Assembly: GCA_963929535.1 (NCBI GenBank)
Contig: CAWVIZ010000007.1
Span: 120,706-184,705 of the forward strand
DNA length: 64,000 bases
From: Pullilachnospira sp963929535
GTDB taxonomy: Bacteria > Bacillota > Clostridia > Lachnospirales > Lachnospiraceae
Direction: 5' to 3'
Shown here one piece after another: positions 1 through 7,479 of the stretch (the stretch's first letter is position 1; every line of letters begins with the position of its first letter). The notes under the pieces were generated by a model, which was not told the origin of the DNA, did not search any database, and was given only the letters and a program-made list of their open reading frames with translations. A program made the translations under genes and the position numbers.

Positions 1-50
1 GTGCATGTGAGATCCAAGCTGGGGTAAAAAAATTGGGGGCGCAATCACAC

Positions 51-63
51 TTGATATAGTGAA
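51..63 (+). promoter_or_regulatory. Repeated promoter-like element, copy 1
   Basis: The 13-mer TTGATATAGTGAA lies just upstream of the truncated GTPase gene and recurs exactly at 1167-1179 upstream of the full-length GTPase gene. It contains TATAGT, which could be a -10 hexamer. A TTGGGG at 33-38 sits 16 bp upstream as a weak -35. The duplication suggests that gene and promoter were copied together. A promoter role is inference. Confidence 0.4.
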
Positions 64-86
64 AAGTATGACAAAGGAAGAATGAT

Positions 87-1028
87 ATGAAGAAAGATGC
101 GGTGAAACTGGCAGTCATCGGGGGTACAAAACAGGGAAAAACGCGGCTCCTGCAGGAATTGACAGGTCTGAAATATGGTTTGGCGGCGGAATGGCCGCAT
201 CTGGGCATGGATCCATCTGTTTATACTGTCTGTCATGTTCCAGAGATGGAAGAAGGCAGTGTAAGAGCGGTGATCAGATTCAGGAAACGGGAAAAACTTC
301 TGGAGAATATCCGGAAATGTCTCACATCTTTGGATTCTCATTGGGAGCAGGATCATGATCTTAGCTTTGATACGTTGGACAGTAAAAGGTTCCGGCTTAT
401 GGTGGATATACTTTCCGCAGATACACAGATGATAATGGAAGGAAGTGCGGGAAAGAAGATGGCCCTGCGGAACCTGCAGTATATTGTTTCCCATTTTCAA
501 GAAATAAAGGATTTCTACGGACGGGAAGATCTGATACTGGCGGATGCTGATAGGCTGAAAGAATATCTGGCCACGGAACAGATGATGGAACCCGGAGATC
601 AGCCTTCCTGGAAATGGATGGCAGTAGAGCGGGCGGATATGTTCTGCAATTTCGGAAGCGACATTCCTCCGATGATTTTGATGGATCCGGGGACGATACT
701 TCAGGATGTTGTATGGAACCGGAAGATTATTACCGCAGCATTGAGAGAATGTGATGCTGCTGTTATCGTGACAGCACCCGTGGGCGGAATACAAAAAAGA
801 GATAAGGAGCTGTATAAAATTTTGAAGGAATACAGCCGGTGGGAAAAGGATCGTACGCTTTTTTATCTGGTAAACCGAATCACAGGATACAATGATCCTG
901 CGGCTGATCATTTTGCCAGGGAGGTAAAAGAACATTTTACAGATATAAGGTATTGTACTGCGGTGGATCTCTCTGATGGAGATCAGGTTCGGAATTATTT
1001 TCTCCGGCTTATTCTGCAGCTTTTTTGA
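87..1028 (+). CDS. Truncated dynamin-like GTPase paralogue with degenerate G3 motif
   Basis: This 313-aa protein resembles residues of about 95-400 of the 766-aa GTPase encoded next door, for example the shared stretches EEGSVRAVIRFRKREKLLE-like and HFQEIKDxYGREDLIL. It keeps a P-loop (GGTKQGKT, about residues 12-19). The switch II motif, DTIG in the neighbour, is here DPGT, so the invariant G3 glycine is out of register. It lacks the roughly 90-aa helical N terminus and the whole C-terminal helical stalk of about 380 aa. It starts at an ATG preceded by GGAAG. Nucleotide binding is plausible, but hydrolysis and membrane remodelling are doubtful. It may be a decayed duplicate or a regulatory partner of the full-length protein. 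The left window edge is only 86 bp away, so upstream members of the operon may be missing. Confidence 0.7.
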   Translation: MKKDAVKLAVIGGTKQGKTRLLQELTGLKYGLAAEWPHLGMDPSVYTVCHVPEMEEGSVRAVIRFRKREKLLENIRKCLTSLDSHWEQDHDLSFDTLDSKRFRLMVDILSADTQMIMEGSAGKKMALRNLQYIVSHFQEIKDFYGREDLILADADRLKEYLATEQMMEPGDQPSWKWMAVERADMFCNFGSDIPPMILMDPGTILQDVVWNRKIITAALRECDAAVIVTAPVGGIQKRDKELYKILKEYSRWEKDRTLFYLVNRITGYNDPAADHFAREVKEHFTDIRYCTAVDLSDGDQVRNYFLRLILQLF

Positions 1029-1055
1029 ACAGGTCAATTGTTTTTAATGAAAGAT

Positions 1056-1160
1056 CCGAAAAAGTTATCGGAAAAGAAAGAAGGACAGCCCGTCGGTCAT
1101 TTTTGATGACCGGCGGGCGCTGCCGTTTATACCCGGAAAAAAGTTGTCGGAAAAGGAAAG
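1056..1160 (+). repeat. Direct repeats flanking a stem-loop between the two GTPase genes
   Basis: Two similar 25-28-bp segments lie at 1056-1080 and 1133-1160. Both read CCG(G)AAAA(A)AGTT(A/G)TCGGAAAAG(A/G)AAAG. They flank a strong hairpin at 1088-1119, with arms around GCCCGTCGGTCAT and ATGACCGGCGGGC. No T-tract follows the hairpin, so it is not a standard terminator. It may attenuate or process the transcript between the two paralogues, or be a duplication scar. Confidence 0.5.
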
Positions 1161-1166
1161 CTCCGT

Positions 1167-1179
1167 TTGATATAGTGAA
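1167..1179 (+). promoter_or_regulatory. Repeated promoter-like element, copy 2
   Basis: Exact second copy of TTGATATAGTGAA, about 40 bp upstream of the full-length GTPase start. TATAGT at 1171-1176 could serve as a -10. The nearest -35-like hexamer, TTGTCG at 1144-1149, is 21 bp upstream, which is too far for a classical promoter. Other recognition is possible. Confidence 0.35.
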
Positions 1180-1217
1180 GGTAAAATCTTCGCTGTATGG
1201 GGAGGAATCGGAAAGAC

Positions 1218-3518
1218 ATGATGATAAAGGACCAAATTGAAATAATTCTGCAGAAAAGAAAGCTGAAAGCAGGAAAACTGCAGGAGAAAAAGGAGAGTCT
1301 GGAAAGGATCTGCAGTCTTCTGGACGACTGCGAAATGCTCTATGACAGAGCAAAAGGAATTACAGACAAAGAGCTGAAAAAACAGTATATGAATCTGTTT
1401 GCGTCGCTTCCGTCGGATACCATGAGACAGGATATCCTACAGCTGATCCGGAAGACAGAGGACGGGATCAGAAGATTTGAACGGGATTATATCAGCATCG
1501 CCACAGTGGGGAAGGAGAGGCAGGGGAAAAGCCGCTTTCTGCAGTCGGTGGGCAATCTGGATAATCTGATCATCCCCGCTTACGACGCCACCAGCTGTAC
1601 CGGGGCCACTTCTGTGATCTACAACCGTCCGGAGATGGAAAAAGGCAGTGTAAGAGCTGTGATCAAATTCAGAAAACGGGAAAAGCTTCTGGAGATCGTC
1701 CGGGGATATCTCACTTCCCTGGACCCTCAGTGGGAGCAGGAACATGAGCTTAGCTTCGACGCGCTGGGAAGCAAATCCTTCCGGCTTATGATCGATACCC
1801 AGACCATAGAGGAAGGGGACGCGGAAAAAGGGATCGCCCTGTCGCATCTGCAGAATATCGTTTCCCACTTTCAGGAGATCAAGGATCTGTACGGACGGGA
1901 AGATCTGATATTGACGGATAAACATGAGATCGCGGAGCATGTGGCGCAGAATAATGGACGGGATATCAACGATCCGGAACACAGATCCTATTACAAATAT
2001 CTGGCAGTGGAAAGAGCGGAAATCTACTGCCCGTTTTACAATGACTGCGGAAATCTGGTGCTGGTGGATACCATTGGACTTCTGGACACCAAGTATGGGA
2101 TCGAGGACGCCATGCTGGATACCGTAGATAAGGAATGTGACGCCGCCATTGTGGTGACGATGCCGATCTCAGGCGTGCAGAAGCCGGATGTGGATCTGTA
2201 CAACAGTCTGCGGGAGCGGTTTCAGAAGCGGGATATGAAAAAATGGCTGTTCTACCTGGCAAATAAAAAGAAAGGAACCAATGAGAACGCCGTGGAGTCC
2301 TTCACCAAAGAAATCAAGGACGGGAAATTTTCTGTGGCTTTCTGTGAGACCGTAAATTGTGCCAGCCAGGAGGAGGTTTCGGAGAAATTTATGAATCCTC
2401 TGCTGAATATTCTCCTGGGAAATATGGATGAGATCGACGCCGCTTATCTGAACGAGATCAGGGAGGCGGAAAAGAAGGTTCAGGACAGGTACGGGGCGTT
2501 TCTGGAAAACCTGCCGGAGGCAAGAGCTTTTGACGCCAGCATCCAGCAGGGGCTAAGCGCGTCCCAGAAGGGGAAGGGGTGCTACAAAAAGCTGTCGGCA
2601 GATCTGGTGCAGAGTGTGACCTACTGGAGCAGGGAAAAGGACCAGTCCAACAGTATTCTGTGGAACGCGGTCCAGGAGATATTGGACAGCCTGGATGAAT
2701 TGGTACCGGATGCCAGGACGCTGCAGAATACCATAGACCGCAACGGCTCGCTGCTGCCGGACCGGCTGTGGGACGATGCCCTGCACTATGTACGGAATGA
2801 GATCACCGATCGTTTTATTGCCATCGACAGCGTTCTGGAGGAGGAGACGAGAAAATTTAAAAATTCCCTGGTACGCAGCCTGTACGATGAACTGATCAAT
2901 CTGTCCAGGGATCAGGGAACATCGGATCTGCCGTGGGGAGAAGAAACAGGGGAGAATGAGAAGGATAAGACGCCGGACATGGTGGAATGGCTGAAGAATA
3001 TCATGGATCATGTGATCAATGACAAACCCCAGTATGAGCAGATTTACAAAGCCTTCCGTTTTATGTACCGGTTTGAATTCAACACAAGAGCTCAGCTTAT
3101 CCAGGAGGTGAGGAAACAGCTGTATATCATCAATCCCATCTGTGACAGGGAGTATGCCAAACCGCTTTATAATTTCCACCGGAGTACTGCGGGAAAAGAA
3201 ATCAACTTTTACCTGACGTCCCGGATGTCCATCATCGAGGAAAATCTGCGGCATGTGCTGGTGGATTTGTACCGCGCTCCCAACCAGGCATTTTACGCGG
3301 CGGCGGAGGAGTTTTATGACAGACTGACCTTTGCCAACAGCCTGAACGAGAGCGAGTTCGAGAGTATGCAGGATGTGTGGGGAAAATTCTTTATGGAATT
3401 CAGCAACCGGCTCTGGAGGGCGAACGCGGAGAAATACCAGGAGGTTAACGCACTGGTTCAGGAATACCAGCAGATCAAGGAAGAACTGAAAAAGGAGGCG
3501 GCATTATGGAGAATGTAA
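1218..3518 (+). CDS. Dynamin-like large GTPase
   Basis: A 766-aa large GTPase. Residues 1-90 are helical. The P-loop is GKERQGKS (98-105), the G3 motif is DTIG within VLVDTIGLLD, and a candidate G4 is NKKK, which lacks the usual Asp. The roughly 380-residue C-terminal half is rich in charged helices, as in the stalks of dynamin-like proteins. I chose the ATG at 1218 because GGGGAGG (1199-1205) lies 12 bp upstream; an in-frame ATG at 1197 precedes that site, and ATG at 1221 is also possible. The end overlaps the next gene by 13 bp, so translation is probably coupled. Bacterial dynamin-like proteins act at membranes and several protect against phage. The operon context (second GTPase, vWA, subtilase) suggests a sensor or switch role here, which is inference. 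Confidence 0.8.
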   Translation: MMIKDQIEIILQKRKLKAGKLQEKKESLERICSLLDDCEMLYDRAKGITDKELKKQYMNLFASLPSDTMRQDILQLIRKTEDGIRRFERDYISIATVGKERQGKSRFLQSVGNLDNLIIPAYDATSCTGATSVIYNRPEMEKGSVRAVIKFRKREKLLEIVRGYLTSLDPQWEQEHELSFDALGSKSFRLMIDTQTIEEGDAEKGIALSHLQNIVSHFQEIKDLYGREDLILTDKHEIAEHVAQNNGRDINDPEHRSYYKYLAVERAEIYCPFYNDCGNLVLVDTIGLLDTKYGIEDAMLDTVDKECDAAIVVTMPISGVQKPDVDLYNSLRERFQKRDMKKWLFYLANKKKGTNENAVESFTKEIKDGKFSVAFCETVNCASQEEVSEKFMNPLLNILLGNMDEIDAAYLNEIREAEKKVQDRYGAFLENLPEARAFDASIQQGLSASQKGKGCYKKLSADLVQSVTYWSREKDQSNSILWNAVQEILDSLDELVPDARTLQNTIDRNGSLLPDRLWDDALHYVRNEITDRFIAIDSVLEEETRKFKNSLVRSLYDELINLSRDQGTSDLPWGEETGENEKDKTPDMVEWLKNIMDHVINDKPQYEQIYKAFRFMYRFEFNTRAQLIQEVRKQLYIINPICDREYAKPLYNFHRSTAGKEINFYLTSRMSIIEENLRHVLVDLYRAPNQAFYAAAEEFYDRLTFANSLNESEFESMQDVWGKFFMEFSNRLWRANAEKYQEVNALVQEYQQIKEELKKEAALWRM

Positions 3519-4558
3519 ACATACTGATGCTGGGAGGCAGACGCTGCGGGAAGACGACGGTGCTTTCCGCCATGTACCGGGAGATCGGAAAGATCCTTGC
3601 GGGTACAGGCATGGAGCTGACGGTGGCCAGCCAGCAGACCCAGGACGACCTGGAACGGGCGACCCGCAATATCCAGCAGAATATCCAGAAGTTTTCTGTA
3701 CCGCTGACCAGGATCGAAATCGATGACAATCCCACCAGCGCCAGCAAATCCTACTCCTTTTCCCTCTCGCTGGAAAAGGGAGGAAGGATTCCTTTCTTCA
3801 TTCATGATATTCCGGGAGAATGGCTGACAGATCCCCAGCATGAAGGGGCTCTGCGGAGCCTGATCCGTCAGTGCCAGGTGATCCTGATCGCCATCGATAC
3901 GCCCTATCTTTTCGCGAAAATAACAGAGAAAGGCTTCGGCAGATATCATGAGGAATATAATAAGCCGCTGGAGATTGCCAATTTTTTCAAAAACAGCCTG
4001 TCTCTGGAGGATATACAGGAGCGCATGGTGCTTTTTGTTCCCCTCAAATGTGAAAGATACTACAACCTGGAACATAATCCGCGCCTGAATGTTTTTAACA
4101 GAGAGTATATGAGAGAACTGATGACAGCCATCAGCGCGGGATACCGGGATCTGCTCCAGTATCTGCGGTCGCCGGAGCTGGCAGGAAGCTGCACTTTGGC
4201 CATCACTCCCATTTTAAGCGCCGGGGGGATTGATTTTGTCCGTTTCCGGAGAGATGAACAGACAGGCCGGATGGTGGCCCTTTATCAGGAACCGGAATTT
4301 CTTCCGGAAAACAGGCAGGGGTACCACCCCCAGTTCTGCGAACAGCCGATGCTGTACGCATTGGCTTATATCCTCATTCAGACCATGCGGGCGATGAACG
4401 GAAGAAACAGTTTGTACCAGCAGGTGGCGAAAAGGATCGGGGGAAGTCCCCAGCAGATTTTCGCGGCGCTGGATACCATACAGAAAAAAATGAAGCGGAA
4501 TGAAGGGATCCTTCCCCAGGATGGATATTTCATCATCCAAAATCCGGTGAATGTATAG
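3506..4558 (+). CDS. Small P-loop GTPase of TRAFAC/double-GTPase type
   Basis: A 350-aa protein opening with a beta strand and P-loop: GGRRCGKT at residues 10-17. A G3 motif DIPGE follows in FFIHDIPGEW. Hydrophobic strands VILIAIDT and MVLFVPLK match later GTPase core strands. I see no classical NKxD. It resembles the conflict-system GTPases often annotated as double-GTPase-like, an assignment from memory that a profile search must confirm. AAGGAGG lies ahead of the ATG and the gene overlaps the upstream large GTPase by 13 bp. A paralogue lacking the P-loop is encoded two genes downstream (5262-6314), so the two probably form an active/inactive pair. Confidence 0.75.
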   Translation: MENVNILMLGGRRCGKTTVLSAMYREIGKILAGTGMELTVASQQTQDDLERATRNIQQNIQKFSVPLTRIEIDDNPTSASKSYSFSLSLEKGGRIPFFIHDIPGEWLTDPQHEGALRSLIRQCQVILIAIDTPYLFAKITEKGFGRYHEEYNKPLEIANFFKNSLSLEDIQERMVLFVPLKCERYYNLEHNPRLNVFNREYMRELMTAISAGYRDLLQYLRSPELAGSCTLAITPILSAGGIDFVRFRRDEQTGRMVALYQEPEFLPENRQGYHPQFCEQPMLYALAYILIQTMRAMNGRNSLYQQVAKRIGGSPQQIFAALDTIQKKMKRNEGILPQDGYFIIQNPVNV

Positions 4559-4569
4559 AGGGAAAAGGT

Positions 4570-5250
4570 ATGGATGTTTATGTATACGCCACTTTCCAGC
4601 ATTCTCAGAGGGGATATGTGCTGATGCGGCTGACCGGGGAAGGACTGCGGCCTGTAGACGCCAAAGAACATACAGACACACTTTTTCTGGCGAGGGATTT
4701 CTTTTTTCAGGATATATTCCATATGGTCTGGAGGGATTTCTGTCTGTCAGGGAGACGGTCCGGACTGCGGCTGCTGCCGGATCTTTCCATGGCCGGGATA
4801 CGGGGAATGGAGGGCTGGATCTCAGAAAGGCAGGCGGTCCTGAGCTTTGCCGCTGCAGGGGAAATGGAGGAGCTGGGTCGGCTTCGCCGGATACTGATGA
4901 ACTTTCTGGGGGATTACCAGTTTCATACCAGAAAGCTTTTTGCCGCCTTATCCGTAGGAGAGGACGGATATCTGAACGCCGACAGGGAGCTGTTTCTTGG
5001 CAGTATCACGGACAAAAGCGGAGAAGAAAATTATGAGCGCATCAAGGCTTACAGGCGGGGCCGGCTGTGGGAACGCCTGACTCATCTGGAATCTTCGGCC
5101 CTGACGGAACGGGAACTTTTTCGTTTCGCGGTCTGCAGTACGGTCTGGGATGAGGCTTCCGCGCATTTTTCACCGGGATGGTTCTGGAAAAAGGCGCCGG
5201 ACGGAGTGATCAGCAGGAAGGTATATGAAGAACTTTGTGCAAAAGGATAG
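4570..5250 (+). CDS. Uncharacterised 226-aa operon protein
   Basis: I do not recognise this protein. It has no signal peptide or membrane segment. It begins with a short beta-rich stretch (MDVYVYATFQ...GYVLMRLTG) and continues with alternating helices rich in Arg, Glu and aromatic residues. It lies 11 bp after the small GTPase and is followed directly by the pseudo-GTPase, whose ribosome binding site overlaps its stop codon. Placement between an active GTPase and its inactive paralogue suggests an adaptor or GTPase-associated subunit; that is inference from position only. Confidence 0.6.
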   Translation: MDVYVYATFQHSQRGYVLMRLTGEGLRPVDAKEHTDTLFLARDFFFQDIFHMVWRDFCLSGRRSGLRLLPDLSMAGIRGMEGWISERQAVLSFAAAGEMEELGRLRRILMNFLGDYQFHTRKLFAALSVGEDGYLNADRELFLGSITDKSGEENYERIKAYRRGRLWERLTHLESSALTERELFRFAVCSTVWDEASAHFSPGWFWKKAPDGVISRKVYEELCAKG

Positions 5251-5261
5251 GAGGAGAGGGT

Positions 5262-6314
5262 ATGCCGTTTGGATCGTTTTGGATACATAAGGAAGAACAG
5301 GAGAAAGAAAAGCCCAAAAGCAAAAAAACGGGAAAGGAGAAAAAACAAGAGGATTCCGGGCAGAAAACCAGTCCTTTTTTCTCTCAGAAAGAACCGGAAC
5401 CCACTGCAGGGCCGGGGGCGGTGGGATATCGGATGTCGGTACTTCTGCTGGGACGCAGCCAGAGGACTATCTGTAATTTTCTTTGCTCTATGAATGTGAA
5501 TATGAATGAAATGGCAGGTGAACAGGGGCTGGCCTTTTATACGGAGGATCATCAGACCATGAGCCGGATGATCGCGGCGAAAAAGGAGCTGGACGGGATC
5601 TTCTATAACCGCCAGGGCGTGAGGGAGGAACTGGAGGAAAGGGATCTTAAGGGACCTCAGAAATACGATTTCCGCATTTCCCTGGCCGGCCGTCAGAGCA
5701 GGTGCCTGGAAATTTCTTTTATCTGCGTATCAGAGGCAGATCTGCGGGAACATCCCGCTGCCGGCCAGAAATCCGACGCGCTGTGGATCCTGGAGGAGGA
5801 ACCGTATCTGGAGCAGAAAAGGGGGATGGAAGGTCTTTCCGGCTTGCTGGGAGGACAGGAGCCGGTTTTATTCCTGGTCTCCCAGTTTGAGCATATGGAG
5901 CGGTTCCGGGTGCTGGGACAGGAGATTACGCTGTCTTATGGCACAAAGGAAAAACTGACAGAGTCCGCCGTCGATCTCTGGCAGTACAGCGCCGATGATA
6001 AGACCAGATCCTGCATGATGCTTCCGGTTCAGATTTATGGCGGTCTGGAATTCACGGGATGGGATGATCAGGGGCGGATCAGGCTGGAGGTCAGCAAAAG
6101 CGGATTCTATCAGAGATATATTCCGGTGGGATGCCAGATGCCGCTGATCTATACAGTGCAGGCATGTATCGGACGGCAGCAGGCGGAATTTTTCCACAGT
6201 GACGATGGAAATGAGCTGATCACCAGACTGATCCAGATTTTCCATCCCTATTGTGAGAGCGATGCTTTAAAAGCGGAACAGATAGGAGGGACGGAATGTG
6301 AAGAAGGGATATGA
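5262..6314 (+). CDS. Pseudo-GTPase paralogous to the small GTPase
   Basis: A 350-aa protein with a Lys/Glu-rich disordered N terminus (about residues 8-55), then a domain that follows the 3506-4558 GTPase element by element. VLLLGRSQRTIC stands where the partner has ILMLGGRRCGKTT. The counterpart of the partner's G3 strand reads ISFICVSE instead of FFIHDIPGE. PVLFLVSQFEHMERF matches MVLFVPLKCERYY, and YGGLEFTGWDDQGRIRLEV matches AGGIDFVRFRRDEQTGRMVAL. The P-loop Gly-Lys-Thr and the G3 Asp are lost, so nucleotide hydrolysis is unlikely. I chose the ATG at 5262 because GGAGGAG ends 5 bp upstream; a longer reading from 5235 lacks a site. The end overlaps the vWA gene by 17 bp. It is likely a structural partner of the active GTPase. 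Confidence 0.7.
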   Translation: MPFGSFWIHKEEQEKEKPKSKKTGKEKKQEDSGQKTSPFFSQKEPEPTAGPGAVGYRMSVLLLGRSQRTICNFLCSMNVNMNEMAGEQGLAFYTEDHQTMSRMIAAKKELDGIFYNRQGVREELEERDLKGPQKYDFRISLAGRQSRCLEISFICVSEADLREHPAAGQKSDALWILEEEPYLEQKRGMEGLSGLLGGQEPVLFLVSQFEHMERFRVLGQEITLSYGTKEKLTESAVDLWQYSADDKTRSCMMLPVQIYGGLEFTGWDDQGRIRLEVSKSGFYQRYIPVGCQMPLIYTVQACIGRQQAEFFHSDDGNELITRLIQIFHPYCESDALKAEQIGGTECEEGI

Positions 6315-7479
6315 CCGTCTGGTATGGATCCTGACGTTTCTGTGCGGAGGGATCGGGTGCGGGTTCTGTCTGATGATCCTGAGAAGGACGGCCGAGGATA
6401 CCATGGGAAAGATCTTATGGAGCGGCTTGTTCTTTTCGGTGCCTTTGCTGGCCAGCCTGCTGGGATGCTATTTGGCGGAAGTTATTCAGCGCCGCCGATT
6501 TACAGTCCTCCGGAAAAGGGGCCGGGTTCTTACGCTCATTTTTGCGGCGGCAGCAGGATTTCTTGTGGGAGCCGGAGGACAGGCGGTTTATATGATCTCC
6601 CCCTATGAGAAAAACGCGGATGTGGATCTGGCGCTGCTGCTGGACGGTTCCGGAAGCATGGAGGACAAAAAGGCCGGATGTGAAGAGGCTGCCCGGGCGC
6701 TGCTGGAACAGATGGACGAAAGCAGCCGGGTGCAGGTGGTTTCCTTCGCGGCGGCAGTGCTGGGGAATACGGAGCTGCTTCCCATGGATGAGGATGGGAA
6801 GAGAACTGTCACGGACTTTATCCGCAGTGTGGACGTGATCGGGGGAACCGAGTTCGGACAGCCCCTGTCTTTCGCCTTGGGCTCTCTGGCAGGAAGCAGA
6901 GAAGAAGGAAGGACGCAGGCGGTGCTGCTGCTCAGCGATGGAGAAGGAACTTTTCCGGCCGCTCTGGAGAGTGAGTACCTGGCGCAGGATGTGGTTCTCT
7001 ATACCATACGCATCGATACCGGGACGGAAGAAACGGAGGATACCCGGAGACTGATCTCCATGGCGCAGGCCACCGGAGGATTTGACATCCTGGTGCCGGC
7101 GGATGAAAACGGACAGGTGGATACCGGAGCGTTGACAGAAGCCTTTTCCCAAGTCTTTTCCGCTTCCAGGGGCATCGGTATGGGAGAAGATATGATCGTT
7201 TACGGCGGAGCCGGAAGCCTGCCGGCGCTGCATGTTCTGATCCGTACCGGGGTTTTTATCCTGTACGCTCTTTTGGTGGGGCTGATCTATTACCGCAGCT
7301 TGAGGAGAAGGCAACTCCAGGGAAATCTGGCAGCCGGGGCGCTGCTGTCGGTTCTGATCACCATATTGGGACAGCTGGGACTGGACAGCCCGGTTTTGTC
7401 CAGCGTGCTGTTTTGTGTGCTGATCTTCTGCGCTTATACCACTTATGACGATGACAGGGAGGCGGACGGTTATGTATGA
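6298..7479 (+). CDS. Membrane protein with extracytoplasmic von Willebrand factor A domain
   Basis: A 393-aa protein with about three N-terminal membrane segments (roughly 8-28, 40-62, 78-99), a vWA domain (about 108-290) with the MIDAS signature DGSGSM (D116, S118, S120), and about three C-terminal membrane segments (316-336, 345-362, 366-381). Arg-rich loops follow TM2 (QRRRFTVLRKRGR) and TM4 (LRRRQ), which places the vWA domain outside the cell. The start is a GTG with GGAGGG 7 bp upstream. It overlaps both neighbours, so translation is coupled. vWA domains bind partner proteins through a metal ion. Here it may present or gate the subtilase encoded next. The arrangement recalls BatA/BatB proteins but has more membrane segments. 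Confidence 0.8.
   Translation: MKKGYDRLVWILTFLCGGIGCGFCLMILRRTAEDTMGKILWSGLFFSVPLLASLLGCYLAEVIQRRRFTVLRKRGRVLTLIFAAAAGFLVGAGGQAVYMISPYEKNADVDLALLLDGSGSMEDKKAGCEEAARALLEQMDESSRVQVVSFAAAVLGNTELLPMDEDGKRTVTDFIRSVDVIGGTEFGQPLSFALGSLAGSREEGRTQAVLLLSDGEGTFPAALESEYLAQDVVLYTIRIDTGTEETEDTRRLISMAQATGGFDILVPADENGQVDTGALTEAFSQVFSASRGIGMGEDMIVYGGAGSLPALHVLIRTGVFILYALLVGLIYYRSLRRRQLQGNLAAGALLSVLITILGQLGLDSPVLSSVLFCVLIFCAYTTYDDDREADGYV

Noticed and set aside
1088..1119. Strong hairpin after the truncated GTPase gene as a terminator
   Set aside because: It is followed by GCTGCCG and not by a T-tract, so it is not a standard intrinsic terminator.
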